Part shown: in pieces, positions 1 through 7,959 of the stretch
How positions within the stretch are numbered: the stretch's first letter is position 1
Layout: each line of letters opens with the position of its first letter
DNA from: Streptomyces sp. TLI_146
GTDB taxonomy: Bacteria > Actinomycetota > Actinomycetes > Streptomycetales > Streptomycetaceae
Direction: 5' to 3'
Assembly (NCBI RefSeq): GCF_002846415.1
Contig: NZ_PJMX01000001.1
Location: forward strand, 6,758,001 to 6,822,000
Length of the DNA: 64,000 nt
Notes under the pieces: model-generated
What the model was told of the DNA's origin: nothing
Database searches by the model: none
The model's input: only the letters and a program-made list of their open reading frames with translations
Made by a program: the position numbers and the translations under genes

Positions 1-1
1 G

Positions 2-3000
2 GCCCAGCTCAAGGCGCTGGTGCCCCGGCTCCCTGAGGGGCTCGCGGAGGCGGGAACCGCCGTCGCCGACCGGGCCCTCAGCGGTGCCCTGATGATCGCC
101 TCTCCGCTGGTTGCCGGTGCCTCCGAAAGCGAGGTTCGGGTGCGGGAGCTGCGCGAGCAGAGCCGTGCCCTTCTCGCGCCGCAGAGGCTGCGGTTCGCGC
201 GGGCGACGGAGATCGCCAAGTGCTGGCTCGCTCCGGAGGACGGGATGCTGGGATCTTTGCTCACGACCGTCGCCGGCGACAGTCGCGAAGCGATGCAGCA
301 GGTGCGGGAACAGGCCGAGCGGCTGGGCAGGCTGGCCGAGATCAACAGCGAGATCGACCGCATGGACCGCAAGCACCGCTCGTCCAGTGGCAAGCCGCTC
401 CAAGGCTCCGGGCGCCAGGATCTGGTCCACTTGGTGGAGCGAGCCGTCAGTCTGGTCAAGGAGTGGTGCCTGGCGGTCGAAGGTACCCGGCGCAGTGACC
501 GTTCCGATGGGAACCGGGCGGCCAAGGAGATCGCCTCTTTGCGTCGGTCCCTGCTGGACGGCCAAGAGGCGGCGCTGATGGAGCTGGAGCAGATGGCGCG
601 GCGTTCGGATGCCCTCGCCGCCGCGACGGCCTGGGCCGCACGCGCGTCGATGGAGGAGCTGTTCGCCATGCTCGCCGGTGACGCCATGGCCAGGCGCTCG
701 GGTGTTTCGGTCCGCCCGGAGCTCGTGCTGGACGCCGAATTGCTGAAGGTGTGTGACACCTGTGACGAGCGGCCCTCGCTCGAGGCACTGCTGAACGCGG
801 TCGACCGGAGCTGGCGGGACGCCCTCGACGAGCGACTCTCCCGAGACGCCTTCGCCGCGGCCCGTAGCATCGTCGAACTGGCCGAACTAGGCCTGCTGCC
901 CGGGTCTCGGGCCGATGAGTTCGTCCCGTTCGACGATGCTGAGATCGACAGACGGGAATCCGCCCGGCGCACGAAACTGCGCAAGGCGCACGGCGAACTC
1001 GTCGCCGAGCTGCACCGTGCCCAGGCTGACGGAGCCGTGACCGAGGACCAGGACCTGGGCCTTCAGGAACTGCTGGCCGACGCTCATGACCGCCTGGAGG
1101 ACGCCGACCGGCATGACCTGCTGGACGTGCGGCGGGCGTTGGACACGGTTCGGAGCGACCTGCCCGCCTTCCGCCGACAGGCGTCCGATCGGATCCGCGC
1201 CCGGCTCGACGCCCTGGAGCCCACCGCGGAGGAGCGTGCCCAGGTGCTGCGACGCCTGGAGACGAACGACCTGGCCACCGCCGCCGACCTCGTCTACTTC
1301 CTGGAAATCGGCGAACCGGTCCCGGAGATCGAGGGAGGCGAGTCGCACCTACCCGACTTCTTCCCGGCTGTGCCCGACGGTCTGCCGGGAGGCATCGACC
1401 GCAACCTCGTCGATCTGGTCCGATCGGGTGGCAAGCATCCCTCGCTTCCCATCCTGGACTATGGCGGCCTTTCCACGGACGAGGCGGCACTCGCGGCCGA
1501 CGCCCTCGACGAGTGGCACGCGATGGCCTCCACGGAGCGGAATGACCGGATCCAAGTGGCTCCGACGAGGCAGGTACCGCCGCTGCTCAAGCTCCTCGGC
1601 TATGACGCCAAGAGTGCCAGAGCGCTCGACGACAGGTCCCAGCACCGGCGGGAATATCGTCTCTTCGAAGCGACTGGGGTGGAGATCAACGGCAGGGCGA
1701 AGGCGCCCGCGTTCGGCTCTCAGATCAGGGAACAGGGTGGCAACCTTCGGGTGATGGTGGTCTGGGGCAGACCGCCCGCGAAGGTCGTCATGAGCTGGGC
1801 AGAGCGTGACACCAGCGATGCGAGCCTCCTCGTCGTCTACTTCGGCACGCTGAGCCGCGAGGCTCGCGTCGAACTCGCCGTCGGTTCCAGTCGGTTGCAG
1901 CCGCTGATGGTGGTGGACGACGCGGCCCTTGCCTATCTCGCCGCCCGTGGCAATCGCCAGGTCAGTACAGCGACACAGACCATGCTGCCCTTCTCCGGTG
2001 TCAACCCGTACATCAGGGAGAAGCGTGGCCGGATCGGCGGCGAGATGTTCTACGGCCGTGACGCCGAACGCAAGAGCATCCTCGACCCGCGCGGTACCCA
2101 GGTCATCTACGGCGGCCGAGGTCTTGGCAAGTCGGCACTGCTAGCCGATGCCGGGGAGCGGTTCACGGAGCAGCGCCCCGGCTACCACCAAGCGGTGTAC
2201 GTCAACCTGGACCAGGAGAACATCGGCAAAGGCAGCTCGTTCGGTCCGGAGGCGTTGTGGAGCGTCCTGGAGCGGGAGCTGGCCGAGGCGGAGATCCTTG
2301 ACGACCGCCCGCAGGGGCGCAGGAAACGGCAGGAGATTTCCGAGCGGGTACGCGTCGGCATTCGAGCCTGGCTCGACGGGGACACGCGCCGCCGTCTGCT
2401 CATCCTGCTCGACGAGTGCGACCAGTTCTTCGAGGCGGACGCTCCTCGCTTCGACCAGACCAAGAAGCTCAAGGGCCTGGGGTCCGACACGAAGGACCGC
2501 GCCAAGGTCGTCTTCGCCGGACTGCACTCCGTGCAGCGCTTCTCCAAGCTCGCGAGCAACGGACCGTTCGGGCACCTGGCGCAGACTCCAAAGGTGATCG
2601 GCCCATTGGCCCCCCAGTCCGCGGCCGAGCTTCTGGTGGAGCCGATGCGGGCGCTCGGGTTCGAATTCAAGGACCTGGATCTCGTCAACCGTGTCCTCGG
2701 CTACTGCTCCTACCAGCCCTTCCTGCTGCAGATGTTCGGACACCGGTTGGTCGAGCTGATGCACCGCAAGCGGGCGCGGCGCGGAGCCGAGGGACCCTCT
2801 TATGAGGTGGAGGTGACCGACATCGAGGTCGTGGAGTCGGACGCCGCGCTCAGGGACGGCATCTCTGCGGCCTTCAAGGACACGCTGAGTCTCGACCACC
2901 GCTACGACGTGATCGCCAACGTTCTCGCTTACCACGCCCGTCATCACGGGTTGGAGGTGCGACTCAGCGACACGGAGCTGCGCGAGGAGTGCGAGACGTA

Positions 3001-4123
3001 CTGGCGCCAGGGGTTCGAGCAGCTCGACACCGAGGGTTTCCGCGCCTACCTCTCCGAGATGGTCGGCCTCGGCATCCTCGCTCCCAACCACGACGGCCTG
3101 GGCTGGCATCTGCGCGGCCCCAACGCCTTGCGCATGATCGGTACCTCCCACGAGGTGGAGGCCCGCCTGCTCAGGGCCGAACAGGACTGTGAACTGCAGG
3201 AGAGCATCGTGCAGGAGGGCCGCCCAGAGCTGCCGGATGGCGAGCCGGCTCCGCTGACCAACACCCAACTCGACGATCTTCTGGGCGAGCGGTCCAACCG
3301 GACCCGAGTAGTCCTCGGCACATCCGCCACCGGAGTCACTGACGTTGCGCGGACCCTCCGTACGATCGCCGGACCGATCGATGGCTGGACGCTGCCGCCC
3401 GTCGGCAAGCCCAGCGTCTACAAGCAGGAGCTCACCGGAGGACGGCCCCGCGAGCGACGGGTGGTCATCAGTGACTTCGTCAACTACCGGGATCCGGTGC
3501 GGCCTGAGACCTGCCGGGAGGCGGTCGATCTCGCCGAGACGCTACTGCCCGCCACCCCGGGAGTCACCCGGGCGGTCGTCCTCGTCACCGACTCCACCCA
3601 ACTGGCCCTGTGGCGCTCCCTGCTGATGGGAACCGAAGACACCTCGGCCGCCCCGGTGGTGCTGCGTCGCCACGACCGCCGCAGCCTTCGCGGCTGGGCT
3701 CAGCGTGTCAACATGTTTCATACGGAGGACCGCCTGGACCGTCTCCACGAGCTGACCGGAGGCTGGCCGCTCCTGGTCGTCCGGGCGCAACGCCTGCACG
3801 ACGAGCTGGGCGACTCCGACGAGGTGTTCCGCCGCCTGGCGGGCCTGCGCTCGGACCCGTCCGAGGCCCGCGCCTTCGTCGAGGCGACCGGTGTGTACGC
3901 GGACCCTCTGCTCACCGCCGGGTACCGAGCCCTCGAGGAGGAGTTCAAGGGCGACCATTTCGATCTGGAGGCCGCGGTAACGGCTGTGGGACTCAAGATC
4001 GAGGATGAGGATGAGGCGCGATGGCTTGTCACCTGCCTCGATGCGCTCCAGGTGTTCGATCGCAGGGAGAACCAGTTGCGCCTGGAACCGCTGCTGCGTG
4101 AGTGCGCGGCGCTTCGCATGTGA
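2..4123 (+). CDS. Large STAND/AAA-like ATPase, 5'-truncated by window edge
   Basis: The frame is open to the first bases of the window with no stop upstream. The GTG at 20 is probably internal and the gene starts to the left. Residue numbers below count from that GTG. Residues 1-450 are charged, helical and Ala/Leu-rich, without a family I recognise. A Walker A motif (GGRGLGKS, about 697-704) follows the approach motif EMFYGRD, and a Walker B with acidic pair (LLILLDECDQ) lies near 792. This matches an AAA/STAND signalling NTPase. The remaining 550 residues resemble the winged-helix and helical arms of such proteins, with a second Rossmann-like stretch near 1095-1200. STAND ATPases of this size often act in anti-phage defence or signalling; that role is inference only. 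No toxin, nuclease or membrane domain is visible in the part shown. The downstream gene is convergent and unrelated. Confidence 0.6.
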   Translation, partial: AQLKALVPRLPEGLAEAGTAVADRALSGALMIASPLVAGASESEVRVRELREQSRALLAPQRLRFARATEIAKCWLAPEDGMLGSLLTTVAGDSREAMQQVREQAERLGRLAEINSEIDRMDRKHRSSSGKPLQGSGRQDLVHLVERAVSLVKEWCLAVEGTRRSDRSDGNRAAKEIASLRRSLLDGQEAALMELEQMARRSDALAAATAWAARASMEELFAMLAGDAMARRSGVSVRPELVLDAELLKVCDTCDERPSLEALLNAVDRSWRDALDERLSRDAFAAARSIVELAELGLLPGSRADEFVPFDDAEIDRRESARRTKLRKAHGELVAELHRAQADGAVTEDQDLGLQELLADAHDRLEDADRHDLLDVRRALDTVRSDLPAFRRQASDRIRARLDALEPTAEERAQVLRRLETNDLATAADLVYFLEIGEPVPEIEGGESHLPDFFPAVPDGLPGGIDRNLVDLVRSGGKHPSLPILDYGGLSTDEAALAADALDEWHAMASTERNDRIQVAPTRQVPPLLKLLGYDAKSARALDDRSQHRREYRLFEATGVEINGRAKAPAFGSQIREQGGNLRVMVVWGRPPAKVVMSWAERDTSDASLLVVYFGTLSREARVELAVGSSRLQPLMVVDDAALAYLAARGNRQVSTATQTMLPFSGVNPYIREKRGRIGGEMFYGRDAERKSILDPRGTQVIYGGRGLGKSALLADAGERFTEQRPGYHQAVYVNLDQENIGKGSSFGPEALWSVLERELAEAEILDDRPQGRRKRQEISERVRVGIRAWLDGDTRRRLLILLDECDQFFEADAPRFDQTKKLKGLGSDTKDRAKVVFAGLHSVQRFSKLASNGPFGHLAQTPKVIGPLAPQSAAELLVEPMRALGFEFKDLDLVNRVLGYCSYQPFLLQMFGHRLVELMHRKRARRGAEGPSYEVEVTDIEVVESDAALRDGISAAFKDTLSLDHRYDVIANVLAYHARHHGLEVRLSDTELREECETYWRQGFEQLDTEGFRAYLSEMVGLGILAPNHDGLGWHLRGPNALRMIGTSHEVEARLLRAEQDCELQESIVQEGRPELPDGEPAPLTNTQLDDLLGERSNRTRVVLGTSATGVTDVARTLRTIAGPIDGWTLPPVGKPSVYKQELTGGRPRERRVVISDFVNYRDPVRPETCREAVDLAETLLPATPGVTRAVVLVTDSTQLALWRSLLMGTEDTSAAPVVLRRHDRRSLRGWAQRVNMFHTEDRLDRLHELTGGWPLLVVRAQRLHDELGDSDEVFRRLAGLRSDPSEARAFVEATGVYADPLLTAGYRALEEEFKGDHFDLEAAVTAVGLKIEDEDEARWLVTCLDALQVFDRRENQLRLEPLLRECAALRM

Positions 4124-4140
4124 AGCCCTGCGATGTCGGT

Positions 4141-4168
4141 CCGGCCGCCCGCATGTCCGGGCGGCCGG
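4141..4168. terminator. Bidirectional terminator hairpin
   Basis: A perfect 11-bp GC-rich stem (4141-4151 with 4158-4168) encloses a 6-nt loop. It lies between the convergent ends of the large ATPase gene and the 3-hydroxyisobutyryl-CoA hydrolase gene, so it can serve both. There is no clear U tract, as is usual in Streptomyces. Confidence 0.7.
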
Positions 4169-4242
4169 TCGTGGATGCTCTCGGTACCTATACGTGTTGT
4201 CCAGGGACGCGGTCATTGCCGGGACGCTTGAGCTCGACACCG

Positions 4243-5310
4243 TCACGTGAAGAGGAACTCCCGGCCGTCGGCGCCCGTGAAGAACCAATCCACCATCCCC
4301 TCAGTCACGTCACCCAGCGCCCCCGGCCTCCACCGAGGCTCCCGGTCCTTGTCGATCACCTGGGACCTGATCCCCTCGATCAGGTCCGGGGAGGTCAGGG
4401 ACGCGCAGGAGATGCGGTACTCCTGGGTCAGGACCTCCTCCAGGGTGGGGAGTTCACGGGCTCGGCGCATCGCCCGCAGGGTGACCTTCAGGGACGTCGG
4501 GGACTTCGTCAGGATCGTTTCGGCTGTTTGCTTCGCCTCCTGGACGCCCGTCGCGAGCAGGCGGTCCACGATCTCCTCGACCGTGTCCGCCGCGTAGCAG
4601 TCGTCGATCCAGTCGCGGTGGGCGGCGAGTACGCCGGGTGGCGGAGGCTGGTGGGTGTGGCGGGGGAGTGCTTCCCGTACGGGGGAGAGCGACAACTCGT
4701 CCAGCAAAGCCGGGAGTTCGGGTGACGGTACGTAGTGGTCCGCCAAGCCGCACACGATCGCGTCCGCCGCGCCCACCGGCGCGCCCGTCAGGGCCAGGTG
4801 CGTACCCAGCTCGCCGGGTGCGCGGCTGAGCAGATACGTACCGCCCACGTCCGGGACGAAGCCGATGCCCGTCTCGGGCATGGCGACCCGGGAGCGTTCG
4901 GTGACGATGCGTACGTTGCCGTGGGCCGAGATGCCGACCCCGCCGCCCATCACGATGCCGTCCATCACGGCCACGTACGGCTTGGACCAGCGCGCGATGC
5001 GGGCGTTGAGGCGGTACTCGTCACGCCAGAAGTCCGCCGAAGCCGTGCCGCCCGAGCGGGCGTCGTCGTGGATCGCGCGGATGTCGCCGCCCGCGCAGAG
5101 CCCGCGGTCGCCGGCGCCGGTGAGGACGACCGTCTCCACCTCCGGGTCGTGCTCCCACGCCGTCAGTGCCTCGTCGATGCGGCGGACCATGGCGTGGGTC
5201 AGCGCGTTGAGCGCCCTCGGCCGGTTGAGGGTGAGGGAGGCGGCGCGGCCACGGCGTGCCAGCAGGACGTCCTCGGCGTCGGGGGCGGTGCCGGGGGTGC
5301 TGGGGGCCAT
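4243..5310 (-). CDS. 3-hydroxyisobutyryl-CoA hydrolase (enoyl-CoA hydratase/isomerase superfamily)
   Basis: A 355-aa crotonase-fold protein. The oxyanion-hole motif RGLCAGGDIRA is at about 69-79. The block ETGIGFVPDVGGTYLL near 140-156 is the signature of the HIBYL-CoA hydrolase branch rather than of true hydratases. Family members hydrolyse 3-hydroxyisobutyryl-CoA to free acid and CoA in valine breakdown, in the cytosol. Length and the long C-terminal extension fit this branch. The ATG at 5310 is the first plausible start, with the crotonase domain beginning about 15 residues later. The gene is divergent from the HTH-TOBE gene and has no valine-pathway partner in view. A general enoyl-CoA hydratase/isomerase is the alternative. 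Confidence 0.85.
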   Translation of the reverse strand: MAPSTPGTAPDAEDVLLARRGRAASLTLNRPRALNALTHAMVRRIDEALTAWEHDPEVETVVLTGAGDRGLCAGGDIRAIHDDARSGGTASADFWRDEYRLNARIARWSKPYVAVMDGIVMGGGVGISAHGNVRIVTERSRVAMPETGIGFVPDVGGTYLLSRAPGELGTHLALTGAPVGAADAIVCGLADHYVPSPELPALLDELSLSPVREALPRHTHQPPPPGVLAAHRDWIDDCYAADTVEEIVDRLLATGVQEAKQTAETILTKSPTSLKVTLRAMRRARELPTLEEVLTQEYRISCASLTSPDLIEGIRSQVIDKDREPRWRPGALGDVTEGMVDWFFTGADGREFLFT

Positions 5311-5473
5311 GGGCTGGCGGTTCCTCTCGGATCCGGGCAGATACTCGTGTGCTCGTGTGCTCGTGCGCGTGGATCTTGGGGTGATCTCCTCGAAGATATA
5401 GTTGGACGTCCTAGTAAGTCCATCGAGTGAGGTCGGCGGGTCTGTCGGCCGCCTCCGCGCCTAGAGTGCTCGC

Positions 5474-5869
5474 GTGCCCACGTACACCATTGGCCAGGCA
5501 GCGGTGCTGCTCGGCGTGAGTTCCGAAACCGTGCGGCGGTGGGCCGATGCCGGGCGGCTGCGGATGGAGCGGGACGGCACGGGCAACCGGGTGATCGACG
5601 GGGTCGGGCTCGCCGCGTTCGCGCAGGAGCGGGCCGTCGGGGTGTACGAGGTGCCCGGCGGGGTGGCCACCTCGGTGCGGAACTCCTTCGTGGGGATCGT
5701 CACGGCCGTGACGGTCGACGACGTGGCCGCGCGGGTGGACATCCAGTGCGGGCCGCACCGGGTGGTCTCGCTGGTGACGCGCGAGTCCGTCGAGGAGCTC
5801 GGCATCGAGGTCGGGGTGACCGTCACCGCCCGGGTCAAGTCGACTCATGTCCATGTCGACCTGGGGTGA
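5474..5869 (+). CDS. HTH (MerR/excisionase-type) + TOBE/Mop-domain protein
   Basis: A 131-aa two-domain protein starting at GTG. Residues 1-50 form a MerR/excisionase-type helix-turn-helix (YTIGQAAVLLGVSSETVRRW). Residues 65-130 form one TOBE/Mop domain (RNSFVGIVTAV...VTARVKSTHVHV). TOBE domains bind molybdate or tungstate, so the expected role is a molybdate-responsive regulator or cytosolic molybdate store. No modABC transporter is present, but a molybdopterin nitrate reductase is encoded 2 kb downstream, an enzyme that would need molybdate. That link is inference. The 3' end is 17 bp from the convergent PucR gene. Confidence 0.85.
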   Translation: MPTYTIGQAAVLLGVSSETVRRWADAGRLRMERDGTGNRVIDGVGLAAFAQERAVGVYEVPGGVATSVRNSFVGIVTAVTVDDVAARVDIQCGPHRVVSLVTRESVEELGIEVGVTVTARVKSTHVHVDLG

Positions 5870-5886
5870 GCGGTGGCCTGTGGTGC

Positions 5887-7419
5887 TCAGCGGCACAGCA
5901 GCGCTGCCCGTAGGTCCAGCTTGTGGTCGAGGCGGGAGAGGTCTCTGCCGGTGAGCACCTCCACGCGCTCGATGCGGTAGTGGACCGTGTTCACGTGCAG
6001 ATGCAGCGCCTCGGCCGTACGCGCCCACGAGCAGTTGTGCGCCAAGAAGACCTCAAGTGTCTCCAGAAGCATGGCATGTGACGCATTGTCTGCTTCTGTC
6101 AGCGGGCCGAGCGTGCGCGCGCAGTACGCGGCCCGCACCTCCGCCGGTACGCCTGCCAGCAGCGACTCCAGCGTCGACAGCTCCTCGACCGCCGTCACCC
6201 GAGCGGCGCCCGGCGACGTGGTCCGGGCCGCCGCGAGCGCGTACCGCGCCTGCCCGAGAGCGGCGCCGAGCCCTGCCGCCGCGCAGGGTGCGCTCACCCC
6301 GGCGTGGAGCGCGGTCGCCTTCGGCTCGCACTCCGCCAACAGTGGCCATACGTCGACGAGTTGACGTCGGATGTCTTCCCGATCCTCGATGATCGCCATC
6401 GCCTCGACCCCCTCGCCCCGGCCCACGACGAAGGCGACCGGAGCCACGTGACTCAGCGCCTCCGTCAGCGCGTCGGCGGCGCCCATACGCCCCTCGGCGC
6501 CGCCGGCCGTCGCGACCAGCGCGCGGTACGAGCCCCCGGCCCGAAGACCGCACGCCCGCAGCGCGCCCTCCACCGCCCTGGCGTCCGGACCGGGACCCGC
6601 CACCCCCGCCCTCACCGCCGCGACCATGTCGTCCTCCGTCTGCCGTCCCGCCGCCCGGCGGCGGTCGTGGTCGTGCCGGGACTGGGCGAGGACCTCGGCT
6701 ATCTCGTGCAGCACACGCGGCGGCACCTCCGGCGCGCCCGGCGGAAGGTGCAGATGCCAGGCGTCGTACGTGCCGCTCTCCGCCTGGATCCGCAGCGTCG
6801 TCCCCGCCGCGCCACGCACACTCAGTGCGGCGCGGTCCGCGGGCAGTGGGGGTGCCGACGGGGTGCGGGCCACCGTACGGCCGCTGCTGGTCAGCAGGTA
6901 GCAGGGCGGGCCGCCGAGCGGGGCGAGCGCGCGGTCGAGGAGCACGCCGGGGTCCGCGCCGCGGTCCACGAGCCGGCTGAGCTCGGTGCGTACGTACTCC
7001 GGAAGCGCGTAGTGCGGTGCCGGGAGGCGGCTGAGGTCGCCCCACTGACGCAGGTACACCGCCTCGGTGATGGCGCGGAAACTCGTCCGCGCGGGGACGG
7101 CGAGCAGCGGCACCTGGTGCTCGCGGCAGGAGTCGATCAGCTCGTCGGGGACCGTGCCGTGGGTCTCCTCGCCCGCCAGGAGCGCGGTCGCCCCCGACGT
7201 ACGCAGTGCCGAGACGAAACGGTCGGTCTTGGCGCGCGCGTCGCCCGGGTTCCACCACACCAGGCCGCTCAGCACGACTTCCCCCTCCTGGAGGAAGCGC
7301 GCCGGGTCCTCCAGATCGGTCGCGGTCACGCCGCTGATCTCTCGGCCGAGGAGCGTTTCCTCGCCCCACAGGAGGGTGAGGTCCAGGCTGTCGAGCTGGA
7401 GGAGGTGTCCGACGTGCAT
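5887..7419 (-). CDS. PucR-family transcriptional regulator (CdaR-type)
   Basis: A 510-aa regulator. An N-terminal PucR sensory domain (residues 1-120, starting VGHLLQLDSLDLTLLWGEE) is followed by a GGDEF-like/CdaR middle region. A C-terminal HTH_30 domain carries the family hallmark NCSWARTAEALHLHVNTVHY and RIERVEVLTGRDL. PucR members respond to purine, amino-acid or related nitrogen metabolites. The frame extends upstream to 7755, but homology begins at the ATG at 7419, and the upstream residues read as intergenic DNA, so I chose 7419. It is convergent with the HTH-TOBE gene. Its target is unknown; the neighbouring nitrate reductase suggests nitrogen metabolism, but nothing in the sequence proves it. 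Confidence 0.85.
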   Translation of the reverse strand: MHVGHLLQLDSLDLTLLWGEETLLGREISGVTATDLEDPARFLQEGEVVLSGLVWWNPGDARAKTDRFVSALRTSGATALLAGEETHGTVPDELIDSCREHQVPLLAVPARTSFRAITEAVYLRQWGDLSRLPAPHYALPEYVRTELSRLVDRGADPGVLLDRALAPLGGPPCYLLTSSGRTVARTPSAPPLPADRAALSVRGAAGTTLRIQAESGTYDAWHLHLPPGAPEVPPRVLHEIAEVLAQSRHDHDRRRAAGRQTEDDMVAAVRAGVAGPGPDARAVEGALRACGLRAGGSYRALVATAGGAEGRMGAADALTEALSHVAPVAFVVGRGEGVEAMAIIEDREDIRRQLVDVWPLLAECEPKATALHAGVSAPCAAAGLGAALGQARYALAAARTTSPGAARVTAVEELSTLESLLAGVPAEVRAAYCARTLGPLTEADNASHAMLLETLEVFLAHNCSWARTAEALHLHVNTVHYRIERVEVLTGRDLSRLDHKLDLRAALLCR

Positions 7420-7956
7420 GCTCTGGCTCCTTGCGCGGCTGTCGGACGGGCGGATGCCCGGCTTCTCACATTCACCAGGTAAGTGCGAGTTGAGACATCG
7501 TAAATGCCAGGTCAGGGATGGGGAATGGTTGTTGGGTGATCCTCCAGATACGGGTCGCGTCGTTGGGATGTTTTCGGCGTGGCCCGCCGGGACGGTGGGC
7601 CGGATGCGGCTGTGGGGGCCGGCCTTCGACGTCCGCCGCCGCAAGGACCGCTCCCGCTTCCTGCTGGCGGTCAGCGGGGACGACGGCCACCATACGGTCG
7701 TGGCCTGAGCCGAGATCGACACCGACTTCGGCGACAAGCCCATCCTGCTCGCCACCCGTATGGACGGCCGCGAACTCGACTCCGAGGGAGCCCAGTTGGT
7801 GGCCCCGCCCGACCGGTGCGGGGCGTGCTACGTCAGCGCGATCACCAGCATCTGGGTCGGCGGCTTTCCCCCGGCGGCGGAGGTGCCGTAACCGCCAGAG
7901 CCCCGTGCCTGCCCGGCTGGCCGGATGGCGGTCACTCACCTCCGGATGGCGGTCAC
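7420..7956. other. Gene-poor stretch between the pucR-type gene and nitrate reductase
   Basis: No intact gene was found in 537 bp. AT-richer sequence at 7470-7560 probably holds the PucR-gene promoter. Most of the rest is the broken small gene described at 7604-7891 and the short direct repeat at 7921-7959. Confidence 0.6.
7604..7891 (+). pseudogene. Small gene interrupted by an in-frame TGA, unknown function
   Basis: Reading from ATG 7604, or ATG 7568 in the same frame, gives a protein-like sequence beginning MRLWGPAFDVRRRKDRSRF. It is interrupted by TGA at 7706-7708. The same frame then continues with coding-like sequence (EIDTDFGDKPILLATRMDG) and a CxxC motif (RCGACY) to TAA at 7889-7891. 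Third-position GC bias holds on both sides of the TGA. It looks like a protein of about 95 residues broken by a point mutation. A sequencing error is possible; selenocysteine insertion is less likely, as no SECIS-like element is evident. The family is not recognised. Confidence 0.4.
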
Positions 7957-7959
7957 TCA
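7921..7959. repeat. 18-bp direct repeat at the nitrate reductase stop codon
   Basis: The 18-mer CCGGATGGCGGTCACTCA occurs at 7921-7938 and again, exactly, at 7942-7959. The second copy contains the TGA stop of the leftward nitrate reductase gene. The period is 21 bp, so a slippage duplication of the gene end is the simplest explanation. Confidence 0.8.

Noticed and set aside
7706..7708. Selenocysteine codon
   Set aside because: No SECIS-like hairpin evident and the surrounding protein matches no known selenoprotein; a broken gene or read error is simpler.
7420..7755. N-terminal extension of the PucR-family frame
   Set aside because: Residues before the ATG at 7419 have no homology and overlap the presumed promoter and the broken small gene.
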